Shown here: piece after piece, positions 18,644-27,540 of the stretch
How positions within the stretch are numbered: the stretch's first letter is position 1
Layout of the letters: each line of letters begins with the position of its first letter
NCBI GenBank assembly: GCA_017992605.1
Contig: JAGOOG010000011.1
Coordinates: 1 to 64,000 of the forward strand
From: Deltaproteobacteria bacterium
GTDB taxonomy: Bacteria > Desulfobacterota > Desulfomonilia > UBA1062
Length of the DNA stretch: 64,000 nt
Direction: 5' to 3'
Program-made: the position numbers and the translations under genes
Notes under the pieces: generated by a model
Database searches by the model: none
What the model saw: only the letters and a program-made list of their open reading frames with translations
What the model was told of the DNA's origin: nothing

Positions 18644-19606
18644 CTACGACAGGTGGCAGGCCACGAAGTGGCCTTCGCTGATCTCCCGTAAAACGGGCTT
18701 CGTCCCGAGGCATTCATCGGTGCCCATGGAGCAGGAATCGCGAAATGCGCACCCCGGCACCGACGACGCCTCCCTGCTCACCGATCCTTTCAGCATCCGG
18801 CCGGGAGACCCTGCCTTCACGGAAACCTCGGGGACCGCATCCATGAGGCACCGGGTATAGGGGTGCAGCGGTTCGGTGAAGATGGCCCCGGTCGGAGCGA
18901 GTTCCACGATCCTCCCGCGGTACATGACCGCCGTGCGGTGAGACAGGTACCCGACCACGGCGAGGTCGTGGGAGATGAACAGGTAGGTGAGGTGAAGGCG
19001 GTCCTGAAGGTCGGTGAGAAGATTGATGACCTGTGCCTGGATGGAGACATCGAGGGCCGAAACCGGTTCGTCGCATATCATGATGCGTGGATTGATGGCC
19101 AGTGCGCGGGCTATGCAGATCCTCTGCCTCTGGCCGCCCGAGAATTCATGGGGGTACCGCTTCATCATGTCGGGGCTGAGCCCCACCATCTCTGCCAGTT
19201 CTCCCGCCCTCTCCCTGATCTCCCTGCCGGAGCCGGTCCTGTGAACCACCATGGGTTCCTCAATGATGGTCCGTACCCTCTTCCTCGGATTGAGTGAGCC
19301 GAAGGGATCCTGGAAAACCACCTGCATGCCCCTGCGGACCCTCTTGAGGGTTTCGCCCGTGGCATGGGTGATGTCCTCGCCGTCGAAGACTATCTTCCCC
19401 TGGTCCGGCTTCTCAAGCCGCAGGATGAGCTTACCGAGCGTCGTCTTGCCGCAGCCGGACTCGCCGACGAGGCCCACGGTCTCGTTCGGCATCAGGTCGA
19501 GATCCACGCCGTCCACTGCATGGATCTGCCCCGAAGACCTGCCAAAGGCACCCGATCGGATGACATAGGACTTCATGAGGCCCCGCACCGAGAGGAGAGG
19601 ATTCAT
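18644..19606 (-). CDS. oppF: Peptide ABC transporter ATP-binding protein, OppF/DppF family
   Basis: 320 residues. One of the two ATPases that power peptide (or nickel) import permeases. Walker A is [13 protein letters not shown], the signature is EFSGGQRQRICIARAL, Walker B is PRIMICDEPVSALDVS and the switch histidine is FISHDLAVV. The C-terminal oligopeptide-transporter extension is present (PLHPYTRCLMDAVPE and the Cys cluster CAFRDSCSMGTDEC). The start at 19606 overlaps the oppD stop by four bases. No permease or binding protein is encoded nearby. Confidence 0.9.
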   Translation of the reverse strand: MNPLLSVRGLMKSYVIRSGAFGRSSGQIHAVDGVDLDLMPNETVGLVGESGCGKTTLGKLILRLEKPDQGKIVFDGEDITHATGETLKRVRRGMQVVFQDPFGSLNPRKRVRTIIEEPMVVHRTGSGREIRERAGELAEMVGLSPDMMKRYPHEFSGGQRQRICIARALAINPRIMICDEPVSALDVSIQAQVINLLTDLQDRLHLTYLFISHDLAVVGYLSHRTAVMYRGRIVELAPTGAIFTEPLHPYTRCLMDAVPEVSVKAGSPGRMLKGSVSREASSVPGCAFRDSCSMGTDECLGTKPVLREISEGHFVACHLS

Positions 19607-20643
19607 GTCCCGGCATACCTCCAGCACCTGACACGGTGGCCCGGATACGGGTCGAAGTCCTTCGGACATTCCCGGCGGCATATGTCCATGACCTCCGGGC
19701 ACCGCGGATGGAAGGTGCATCCCTGCGGCATGTCCCTGGGAGTGGGTACCGCCCCGGGAATCGCGTAGAGCCGTTCCCCCCTGGACCCTGCACTGAGCCT
19801 GGGCACGGAGCGCATCAGACCTTTGGTGTAGGGATGCAGGGGATCTGAAAACAGGGACTCGGCAGAGGAGTGCTCCACCACATGCCCCGTATACATGACC
19901 GCCACATCCTGGCATACTTGGGCGACGACCCCCAGGTCATGGGTCACCAGGATTACCGATGTGCCGATCTCTTCCTTCAGGCCACTCATGAGCCCGAGGA
20001 TCTGCGCCTGGGTCGTCACATCGAGCGCGGTTGTCGGCTCGTCGGCGATGAGGAGGTCAGGTCTGCACGCCATGGCCATGGCTATCATCACCCTCTGGCA
20101 CATGCCCCCGCTCAACTGGTGGGGATAGTCGTGTATCCTCTTTTCCGGCTGGGATATGCCGACCATTCGAAGCATGTCCTCGGCGACGGACAAGGCCTCC
20201 CTGAAATGTGCTGCCCGTTCCCGCTGGTGGAGGAGGATCACCTCGGCGATCTGAGAACCGATCGTGAATACCGGGTTCAGGGAGGTCATGGGTTCCTGGA
20301 AGATCATGGAGATCTTGTTGCCGCGTATGGAACGCATGGACTCACCATCAAGGGAGAGGAGATCGATGCCCTGAAAGAGGATGCTTCCGCCCACGATCCT
20401 GCCCGGGGGTTCGGGGACGAGTCGCAGGATGGACAACGCGAGCACGGTCTTCCCGCAGCCAGACTCACCGACAATGCCCAGGGTATGCCTTTCTCCGAGG
20501 GTCAGGTCGACTCCATCCACGGCCTTGACCTCTCCCTCGGGGGTGAAGAAGCGGGTCTGCAGACCCCGGATCTCCAGAATAGTTCGTGCTCCCGCCGGGA
20601 CAGCTTGTCCGCTCGTCTCGGCTGCGTGGTGAGGAGTGTTCAT
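19603..20643 (-). CDS. oppD: Peptide ABC transporter ATP-binding protein, OppD/DppD family
   Basis: 346 residues. Walker [18 protein letters not shown], signature [17 protein letters not shown], Walker [19 protein letters not shown], switch LVTHDLGVV, and the C-terminal Opp extension with [16 protein letters not shown] and a Cys cluster ([19 protein letters not shown]) like that of iron-sulfur-binding DppD. The ATG at 20643 follows a weak ribosome site. It overlaps oppF. The pair lacks membrane subunits here, so it either serves permeases encoded elsewhere or is a remnant of a five-gene operon. Confidence 0.9.
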   Translation of the reverse strand: MNTPHHAAETSGQAVPAGARTILEIRGLQTRFFTPEGEVKAVDGVDLTLGERHTLGIVGESGCGKTVLALSILRLVPEPPGRIVGGSILFQGIDLLSLDGESMRSIRGNKISMIFQEPMTSLNPVFTIGSQIAEVILLHQRERAAHFREALSVAEDMLRMVGISQPEKRIHDYPHQLSGGMCQRVMIAMAMACRPDLLIADEPTTALDVTTQAQILGLMSGLKEEIGTSVILVTHDLGVVAQVCQDVAVMYTGHVVEHSSAESLFSDPLHPYTKGLMRSVPRLSAGSRGERLYAIPGAVPTPRDMPQGCTFHPRCPEVMDICRRECPKDFDPYPGHRVRCWRYAGT

Positions 20644-20718
20644 ACGAATCCGTTTATACCAGATATTTCCATCACAGCACCGAGAAAAAACTCGGCCTCG
20701 ATCCAAGGAGCCCAACGG

Positions 20719-21069
20719 TCAGAAGACCACGCTTCGCTGCCCATCCTCACGAAGAAACTGCACCTGTCCCACACCCTCGCGCGACTTGACCGTGCGGGCG
20801 ACCTCATGCTGACGCGCCTCGGGAACGGGATCAAGTATCGAAACCCCTGGGTCTTCTCCATGCCCGGCGTGGCGCAGCGAAACGATATACCCGGCCACCA
20901 CCGCATAGCCGCACCCGGCAGGGCCGCAGCATGACCTGTCTGCCACGGCGCATCCCACGAGGTACAGTATCCTTCCCGAATCATGCTCGAGGATCTCCTC
21001 CTTGGTGAAGAGGTAGTATCCGCCTATGGCCTCGATCTCTTCCCCTATCCGGGGGTGCCTGAATTCCAT
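20719..21069 (-). CDS. Small Cys-rich conserved hypothetical protein
   Basis: 116 residues from an ATG (21067-21069) with GGGAG five bases upstream; a GTG two codons earlier is possible. It starts MEFRHPRIGEEIEAIGGYYL, contains a Cys-rich block (GCAVADRSCCGPAGCGYAVV, about residues 39-58, four Cys), and then a beta-rich segment. No transmembrane helix or signal peptide is seen. It lies 75 bases upstream of oppD in the same direction. I do not recognise a family; the Cys cluster could bind a metal or Fe-S centre, which is inference. Confidence 0.6.
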   Translation of the reverse strand: MEFRHPRIGEEIEAIGGYYLFTKEEILEHDSGRILYLVGCAVADRSCCGPAGCGYAVVAGYIVSLRHAGHGEDPGVSILDPVPEARQHEVARTVKSREGVGQVQFLREDGQRSVVF

Positions 21070-21249
21070 CTCCACTCCCGTTCTTGAAAAGTATATGCCT
21101 CGCCGGGTTGTTCGTCCAGTGTCGGTGGGGATTCCCTATCTTGTATTTACGGCGGAATCCAGTTAAAGTTTGTATACCTGTCCTCCGATGAACCATATAT
21201 CATGGCCTATGACCGGTGTTGTACTACCCTCAGAAAGGTTTACTAAGAG

Positions 21250-22284
21250 ATGAGCCTATTCGACAAATTCTTCGGTCGCAATAAGGCATCCAAGGAGATT
21301 GCCGCCTGCGAAGGGGCCCTGGAGAAGCGACCGAATGATACGATGATCCTCAAGAAACTGGGCGACCTCTACCTGAAGGCGGAGAATTTCAAGAATGCCT
21401 CCGATGTCTATGTCCGGCTCGGGGAGATCTACAGTGACAAGGGGTTCTATCCGAAGGCCATAGCCCTGTACAAACAGGCCATCAAGATCAACCCCACGTG
21501 GGAAGGTCCCTACGAGAAACTCGCCGAGCTCTACCAGGTGCAGGGTTTCTCGCGGGAGGCTGCCACGCAGTACGTCAAGCTCTCAGAGATCCTCGAGCAG
21601 AGCGGCGACAGCGTGGAGGCCACCATGTACATGCAGAAGGCCGCCGAGCTCGATCCTGCCATCAACCAGGTGAGCAGGAAGGTCCACTCCTTCAAGGTGA
21701 AGGAAAAGGCCATGACCGAGCCCGTCCCGAAGACCGCACCGAAGCCCGAGGTAGAGCGTACGGATTTCTACGATCTCACCAAGGAGCTGGACACCCAGCT
21801 GGAAAAAGAGCTCGAGGAATTCTCCATCGATGAAACCTATGACGACACCGTCGACACGACCGGTGTGGAATCGGTCTTCAAGGCGATCCAGGAGAATGCT
21901 GCACAGGAGGTCAAGGACGATCCCCTTTTCCAGTACAACATGGGGCTCGCCTACCGGGAGACAGGGCTCCTCGACGAGGCCATCGATGCCTTCAGGAAAG
22001 TTGTGGGGACGGGAGAAAAGCTCTACGACGCCTTTGTCATGCTCGGCATTACATACCGTGAACGGGGCCTCTTCCATGAATCTCTCGATTCGCTGCGCCA
22101 GGCGGTCTCCCTTGAGGAGGCATCGACGGACATGAAGGTCGGGATCCTCTACGAGATCGCACAGACATACAAGGCGCTGGGGGACAACAGCAACGCCTTG
22201 TCCATCTTCCGTGAGATACAGAAGGATCATAAAGACTTCAAAGATGTTGAGCTTGAAATAGTCCGGCTCGCCGGTGGAGGATAA
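21250..22284 (+). CDS. TPR-repeat protein, first gene of an MglA-GTPase module
   Basis: 344 residues, cytoplasmic by absence of signal or membrane segments. MSLFDKFFGRNKASKEIAAC opens, followed by tetratricopeptide repeats (DTMILKKLGDLYLKAENFKNA, GFYPKAIALYKQAIKINP, GPYEKLAELYQVQGFSREA and more) to about residue 145. A charged linker (about 150-220) separates a second TPR block in the C-terminal half (LFQYNMGLAYRETGLLDEAI, VMLGITYRERGLFHESLDSL). TPRs bind partner proteins; position ahead of the mglA-like gene suggests it binds the GTPase or its partners. The stop lies one base before the next ATG. Confidence 0.8.
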   Translation: MSLFDKFFGRNKASKEIAACEGALEKRPNDTMILKKLGDLYLKAENFKNASDVYVRLGEIYSDKGFYPKAIALYKQAIKINPTWEGPYEKLAELYQVQGFSREAATQYVKLSEILEQSGDSVEATMYMQKAAELDPAINQVSRKVHSFKVKEKAMTEPVPKTAPKPEVERTDFYDLTKELDTQLEKELEEFSIDETYDDTVDTTGVESVFKAIQENAAQEVKDDPLFQYNMGLAYRETGLLDEAIDAFRKVVGTGEKLYDAFVMLGITYRERGLFHESLDSLRQAVSLEEASTDMKVGILYEIAQTYKALGDNSNALSIFREIQKDHKDFKDVELEIVRLAGGG

Positions 22285-22285
22285 C

Positions 22286-23347
22286 ATGGCTGTCATCAAC
22301 TACTCCAAGAAGGAGATCTCGGCAAAGATCGTCTACTACGGGCCTTCCCTGTGCGGAAAGACCACGAACATCCAGTCCATCTACGCGAGCATAAAGCCGG
22401 ATCAGAAGGGCAAACTCGTATCCCTTGCGACGGAGGCCGACCGCACGCTCTTCTTCGATTTTCTGCCCATCGAGATCGCCAACATCAGGGGATTCAAGAC
22501 CAGGCTCCATTTCTACACGGTACCCGGCCAGGTGTACTACAACTCCACACGCAGGGCCGTGCTCACGGGTGTGGATGGACTCGTGTTTGTTGCGGACTCC
22601 CAGCGTGACAAGATGGAAGAGAACATCGAGAGCCTGGGCAACCTGGAAGAGAACCTGAATTATTACGGGAAAAGCATGAAGACGATCCCCCTGGTAATTC
22701 AGTACAACAAGCGCGACCTGCCGGATGTTACGCCTGTCGCGGAGATGGAACAGATCCTCAACCCCAACGGCTACCCCTCCTTCGAGACCATTGCCACCAC
22801 CGGAGAAGGCGTTCTGGAGACCCTGACCAAGGTCACCAAGATGGTGCTCCAGCACATCGAGATGGGGACGAGCGGCAAGCAGCAGCGGCCCTCGACGCCC
22901 ACCCCGTCCGGGCCCATGGGATCGGCGGATCTCTCCGGGACATTCATGCAGCAGCCCACGCCGCCCGCCGGCCCCGCCGGGGAAGAACCTGAACCTCCCC
23001 GGGTCCACGATGCGAGGTCAGGACGGACCACCTACGACGAACCGTCACCGCTCAATCTATCCGAGCCCGCACACCCCGGTCCCGCCATGTCATCCTACGA
23101 GGAACCGTCGCCTGCCGGCAGGATCGAGCCCGAGCCTGAAACGGTCGTGCATGAAGAACCCGAGCGCATGACGGGGGTCGGTACGGGGGGCACCGTCGGG
23201 AGAATCCAGATAGTGGGCACGGATAATGCAGAAATAATATCGGCAAATGCATTGAGCATACCAGTAATGGTAAAGATCGAGGGCGACTCGAGGGTTTACA
23301 GAATGGACCTGGCCATCAAACTTGACGGATTCAAACCGGAGGGATGA
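22286..23347 (+). CDS. MglA-type small Ras-like GTPase with long C-terminal extension
   Basis: 353 residues. MglA GTPases set cell polarity in Myxococcus. The GTPase domain fills about 1-195: P-loop YYGPSLCGKTTNIQSI, switch II FYTVPGQVYYNSTRR (Thr in place of the Ras Asp, as in MglA), VDGLVFVADSQ, and the base motif QYNKRDLP. About 160 more residues follow, a Pro/Glu-rich linker with repeated YEEPSP/YDEPSP segments and a compact end (VGRIQIVGTDNAEIISANAL to LAIKLDGFKPEG) that may be a small beta domain. GGAGG precedes the ATG at 22286. Its stop almost touches the next gene. Confidence 0.88.
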   Translation: MAVINYSKKEISAKIVYYGPSLCGKTTNIQSIYASIKPDQKGKLVSLATEADRTLFFDFLPIEIANIRGFKTRLHFYTVPGQVYYNSTRRAVLTGVDGLVFVADSQRDKMEENIESLGNLEENLNYYGKSMKTIPLVIQYNKRDLPDVTPVAEMEQILNPNGYPSFETIATTGEGVLETLTKVTKMVLQHIEMGTSGKQQRPSTPTPSGPMGSADLSGTFMQQPTPPAGPAGEEPEPPRVHDARSGRTTYDEPSPLNLSEPAHPGPAMSSYEEPSPAGRIEPEPETVVHEEPERMTGVGTGGTVGRIQIVGTDNAEIISANALSIPVMVKIEGDSRVYRMDLAIKLDGFKPEG

Positions 23348-23351
23348 ACGT

Positions 23352-24848
23352 TTGCAGGGCGCTTCACTAATCACCGGACTCCTCCCCATGGTGCGTGTTC
23401 TTGACGTACCCCTCTCCTGGCCGGTCATAAGCACCATCCTCGGCAACAGTTACCTTTTTGTCATGGCAACCACGCTCTTGTCCCTCTTCCTGGCGGGTGC
23501 CTGCCTCGTTTTCAAGTACGCACCCCTCATGCTCAATGACATGAGAAACATCACCAACAACGATCTCCCGGACAGCGGGCTCATCGCCTGGATGCTGTTC
23601 TTTTTCGCCGTCCCCCTGTTCTTCAACGTGGGTCCCATGATGCTGCTGCTCTGGTGGTTTCTCCTGTTGTGGGGCTACATGATACCCTCAGAAAAACGCA
23701 TCACATACTTCTTCTTCTTCCTCATCATCATTTCCGGCTGGATCTCCCACGTCGGGGCCGGGTTCATAACCTACACGGAAAACCATCTCAACCGTCAGAT
23801 CTACACCGCAGAGCACGGCCTCGGCGACGACGACGACATCCTGGCCATAAACTCGTGGACCAGAACCCATACCGCCGACGCGGAGCCGATGAACACCCTG
23901 GCCGTGTGCGAGATGAAGCGGTCCAATTACGGGGAGGCCATCAGCCTCCTCACCCGCAGCATCGATCTCGAGCCTAACAATGCGAGGTATTACAACCATC
24001 TCGCCATTGCCTTGCTGGGTTCCGGAAAGGGCAAGGAGGCTCTCAATGCCTTCGAGAACGCCATCACGCTCACGCCGGGCACTATGGTCTACCATTACAA
24101 TGTCAGCAGGATCTACCAGTCGACGTACAATTTCTACGAAGGGGAAAAGGCGATCGCAGCCGCGAGCGGTATTGATGCGGAGGGCGTGAGGAACCTCCTC
24201 GACAGGGAGAACGCCCTGGGCAAGACCCGCTATATCCTGGAGACCACACCACTGGTCCGTCAGCTTTCCCGGCAGATGAGACCCTCGGACACCCTCAGGT
24301 CAGCCGCCGATGCCCTGTGGTCCATGGCCTTCGGGCTGATACCCAGAAAGGTGTCGCTCTATTTCGGCCTGGGACTCTTTGTCGTGCTCATCATCCTGAG
24401 CTACCTGCCGGAAGAGAAATTTTCCAAGCAATGCTGCCGATGCGGCAAGCTCTACTATTCCGGGACCAGCACGAAGACGGGCAATCCCATGTGCCTGCAG
24501 TGCTCGTGGATCGACACCAGGGTGAAGAAACAGGAAAACAACATCCTGCACCACAAGACCGAGGAGATCAGAAGGCACAAGGCATCAAGCTACCCCAGGC
24601 TGCTCCATCTCGAGATGGCACTGCCGGGCCTCGGTTCCTTCCTCACCCACAGGACCGGCAGGGCGATGACGCGCATCGTGGTGCTGAGCGCTTCCCTCAT
24701 GGCAATCATCACGGGCGGCACCTTCATCATCTCGTTCATTCCCGTTGACACGAACATTGAACTCATCATCCGCGTCATGGGTCTGGTCTGCCTGGGGCTC
24801 CTCGTGATGAGGGCCTACAAGGCGCCTCCAATCAGATACGGGGTATAA
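23352..24848 (+). CDS. Multi-span membrane protein with TPR region and zinc ribbon
   Basis: 498 residues from a TTG start at 23352, chosen because GGAGGG lies seven bases ahead and it directly follows the mglA-like stop. Three hydrophobic segments lie in the first 130 residues (SYLFVMATTLLSLFLAGACL; GLIAWMLFFFAVPLFF onwards; ITYFFFFLIIISGWISHVG). A TPR-like region follows (PMNTLAVCEMKRSNYGEAIS, YNHLAIALLGSGKGKEAL). Then a helix (YFGLGLFVVLIILSYL), a zinc ribbon with two CxxC pairs (CCRCGKLYY ... CLQCSW), and two final helices. I do not recognise the combination as a named family. It sits inside the GTPase module and could be its membrane scaffold. Confidence 0.7.
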   Translation: MQGASLITGLLPMVRVLDVPLSWPVISTILGNSYLFVMATTLLSLFLAGACLVFKYAPLMLNDMRNITNNDLPDSGLIAWMLFFFAVPLFFNVGPMMLLLWWFLLLWGYMIPSEKRITYFFFFLIIISGWISHVGAGFITYTENHLNRQIYTAEHGLGDDDDILAINSWTRTHTADAEPMNTLAVCEMKRSNYGEAISLLTRSIDLEPNNARYYNHLAIALLGSGKGKEALNAFENAITLTPGTMVYHYNVSRIYQSTYNFYEGEKAIAAASGIDAEGVRNLLDRENALGKTRYILETTPLVRQLSRQMRPSDTLRSAADALWSMAFGLIPRKVSLYFGLGLFVVLIILSYLPEEKFSKQCCRCGKLYYSGTSTKTGNPMCLQCSWIDTRVKKQENNILHHKTEEIRRHKASSYPRLLHLEMALPGLGSFLTHRTGRAMTRIVVLSASLMAIITGGTFIISFIPVDTNIELIIRVMGLVCLGLLVMRAYKAPPIRYGV

Positions 24849-24852
24849 CGAC

Positions 24853-25818
24853 ATGGCTCTACTCGGGACACTCAAGGGATTCGGGGTTACGGAGATATTC
24901 CAGCTCATCTCCCAGCAGATGAAGACCGGTGCCCTTGTCCTGTCGTCATCCAAGGCCAACATCACCATCAACTTCGAGAACGGAATCATCGTCGGCATAG
25001 CATCCGACCAATGGGAGCGGGACCCGAGAGCCGACGTGCTCATCAAGGCGGGCTGCATCAGCGAAAAGGAGCTCAAGGCCGCACTGGAGACCGAGAAGAA
25101 GAACTCCCAGAGCTGGCATGAGATCCTCATCTCCAAGGGCCAGCTGAAAAAGGCCTTCCTCGAGCGGTCATCGAATGTCGTCATCAAGCAGACCCTGCTC
25201 GAGGTGTTCCAGTGGAGAGAAGGCGGCTATAAATTCGAGGACTGGAATACCGAGCATCAGAGCATGCTGTTGTGCCACATACCGACCGAGGGGGCGATAC
25301 TGGATACCCTTCGCATCATCGATGAATGGCCCATGATAAAACAGCGGATCCCTCCGGTGGATTACTGCCCGGTGACCATTATCCCCATAACCGAGGAACT
25401 CGTCCGCCACCATGGCCTGTCCGAGGTTGACCTGCACATCTATGACCTCATCGACGACAGGCGGAATGTGGAGAGGATCGTCCGCGAATCACTGGAACCG
25501 CCCTTCGAAGCACTGAGCTCGCTTGTCCGGCTCATCGACAACGGTCTCGTGGAGGTCTTCCCCGAGGGCGCCACCGACATACGGGACACCTCGATAGCGC
25601 GCAATCTCTTCATGTCGAGGGTCAGGAAGGTGGCGCTGTACGCCGTACTCGTGCTGTGTGTAGTCGGCCTCGCGGTGATCGGCCAGCCGAGGATGCTCAC
25701 GGAAATCGTACCGGCAGAAATCAAGAACCAGATCCAGCACCAGAAGGTTCTCGCCGAGCGGTTCAGCGGGAAGCTGCCAGGGCTTTCAACGACAGGTACA
25801 GGTAGTCATGCCCATTGA
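24853..25818 (+). CDS. PATAN/DUF4388-domain protein with C-terminal membrane helix
   Basis: 321 residues. The N-terminus (MALLGTLKGFGVTEIFQLIS, then TGALVLSSSKANITINFENG) matches the PATAN (DUF4388) domain found with two-component and MglA-type systems; ASDQWERDPRADVLIKAGCI continues into a second helical domain typical of these proteins (type IV pilus/GspE N-terminal-like, ELKAALETEKKNSQSWHEIL). A single transmembrane helix lies near residue 265 (VALYAVLVLCVVGLAVIG). It is the last gene of the 21250-25818 module. Its 3' end overlaps the convergent recJ by 56 bases. Confidence 0.78.
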   Translation: MALLGTLKGFGVTEIFQLISQQMKTGALVLSSSKANITINFENGIIVGIASDQWERDPRADVLIKAGCISEKELKAALETEKKNSQSWHEILISKGQLKKAFLERSSNVVIKQTLLEVFQWREGGYKFEDWNTEHQSMLLCHIPTEGAILDTLRIIDEWPMIKQRIPPVDYCPVTIIPITEELVRHHGLSEVDLHIYDLIDDRRNVERIVRESLEPPFEALSSLVRLIDNGLVEVFPEGATDIRDTSIARNLFMSRVRKVALYAVLVLCVVGLAVIGQPRMLTEIVPAEIKNQIQHQKVLAERFSGKLPGLSTTGTGSHAH

Positions 25819-27454
25819 GGCGCATCTTTACCGGCGTGAAGGCCACGTCCAGGTAACTCCCCGTTTCGCATAACCCATTTCCCACCGGGCTTCTGAGCGT
25901 GTGGAACAGCCTGTTTGAATGTCTCAGGACGAGCTTCGTCTGCCCGTTGTCGAAGACCTTGCTCCCCACGATCTCCATGGAGGGTATGAGGAAGACTGGC
26001 TCCGGGTTGCCTTCGCCGAAAGGCGCAAGGAGCTCGAGTTCATCGAGCAGCGTCGGGGTGAGGTCGTACGGGGAGATCTTCAGGTCAACCTCAAAAGGAC
26101 TCTCCTTTACGTGAACCTGAGATCCTATGATCTCGTCCATGGCAGTCGGCAGCAGGGGTATCCTCTCTTCGGCGATGCTCAGGCCGACGGCCATCTTGTG
26201 CCCGCCAAAGGTGTTCAGCAGCGATGATGCCCGGGCCAGGGCGCCATGGAGGTCCACCCCGGGAATCGACCGGCCTGACCCGATACCGATGCCGTCCATG
26301 ACGGATATGACCAGGGCGGGCCGGGAATAGAGGCTCGCCAGTCTCGACGCCACGATGCCCAGGACCCCGATGTGCCAGTCCCTGCCCCACGCCACGATCA
26401 CGTTGGCAGGAGGAGAACTGTTTCTCAACTGCCCAAGGGCCAATCCCAGGACGCGCTGTTCGTGGACCTGTCTCTGCCTGTTGAGGCTGTCGAGTTCCTG
26501 AGCCAGCAGGTGCGCGCGCCCGGCATCATCGGTCGTGAGCAGGTCAAAGGCCTTCCTGGCATCCGCAATACGGCCTGCGGCATTGATCCTGGGGCCGAGG
26601 ATATAGCCGAGATCCCGCGATATGAGTTCCTTTCGAATGCCTGCCACCTTGACCAGGGCTGCGAGCCCCACCCGCAGCGTCGAATTCAGGACGGCAAGTC
26701 CCTCCTTGACCAGCACACGGTTCAATCCGGAGAGTGCCACTGCATCGGCGACCGTTGCCATGGCGACGATATCGAGTTCCTCCTTCAGGTTTGGGAGGTT
26801 CGCAATGCCGCGCTCCCGCAGGTGCGCCCGAAGGGCGACGATGAGGTGGAATACGACCCCGGCACCGCAGAGATCTTCGCCGAAGAAAAGACAGTCGGAC
26901 TGCTTCGGGTTTATGACGGAGCAGGCATCTGGGACCTGCTGGTCCACTTCGTGGTGGTCGGTGACGATGACATCCATGCCCAGGGAGTTTGCGTAGCCCA
27001 CCTCTTCCCGTGCCGTGATGCCGCAGTCGGCTGTCAGCATCAGGGTGACACCGAGGCCGTGCAACTCGTCGATGCCGCGTGTGTTCAGCCCGTATCCGTC
27101 ACTGGTCCGGTCCGGTATGAAGATGACCGGGGGTTTGCAGCCGACTCCCACCAGGAAACGGTGTATGAGTGCCGCGGAGCAGACCCCGTCCACATCGTAA
27201 TCGGAGAACACGCCGATCGTCTCAGCGGTGTCTATCGCCTTCATGATGCGCTGGCATGCCTCGTCCATGCCTTTCATGACCCGGGGGTCCTTGAGCTGGC
27301 CGAGGTTCGGCGAGAGAAAGCTCATCACCTCATCGGGATCACGCATCCCCCTGCATCTCATGAGGGAACGGAAGGCAGGCGTGAAGTCCAGGGAGGGGAG
27401 CGCATGGTCGTCCACGTGCCCGCGGATCACCCATTCAGGAGCAATGCATACCAT
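25763..27454 (-). CDS. recJ: Single-stranded-DNA-specific exonuclease RecJ
   Basis: 563 residues. A 5'-3' ssDNA exonuclease of RecF-pathway recombination and mismatch repair. DHH-family motifs: GVFSDYDVDGVCSAALI (motif I), LTADCGI (motif II) and VTDHHEVDQQ (DHH), all in the first 180 residues. The DHHA1 region shows GPRINAAGRIADARKAF and SGRSIPGVDLHGAL with FGGHKMAVGLSI; a C-terminal OB-like domain follows (LAPFGEGNPEPVFL). AAGGAGAG precedes the ATG. The end overlaps the convergent PATAN gene by 56 bases. Confidence 0.93.
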   Translation of the reverse strand: MVCIAPEWVIRGHVDDHALPSLDFTPAFRSLMRCRGMRDPDEVMSFLSPNLGQLKDPRVMKGMDEACQRIMKAIDTAETIGVFSDYDVDGVCSAALIHRFLVGVGCKPPVIFIPDRTSDGYGLNTRGIDELHGLGVTLMLTADCGITAREEVGYANSLGMDVIVTDHHEVDQQVPDACSVINPKQSDCLFFGEDLCGAGVVFHLIVALRAHLRERGIANLPNLKEELDIVAMATVADAVALSGLNRVLVKEGLAVLNSTLRVGLAALVKVAGIRKELISRDLGYILGPRINAAGRIADARKAFDLLTTDDAGRAHLLAQELDSLNRQRQVHEQRVLGLALGQLRNSSPPANVIVAWGRDWHIGVLGIVASRLASLYSRPALVISVMDGIGIGSGRSIPGVDLHGALARASSLLNTFGGHKMAVGLSIAEERIPLLPTAMDEIIGSQVHVKESPFEVDLKISPYDLTPTLLDELELLAPFGEGNPEPVFLIPSMEIVGSKVFDNGQTKLVLRHSNRLFHTLRSPVGNGLCETGSYLDVAFTPVKMRLNGHDYLYLSLKALAASR

Positions 27455-27540
27455 GGTTCTCTCCTTAACCCTGCATCACGATCAAGTCAAGGGATGCCGG
27501 TGCCCGACGTCCGCACGCAGTTCGACGTATCACGCCACGA

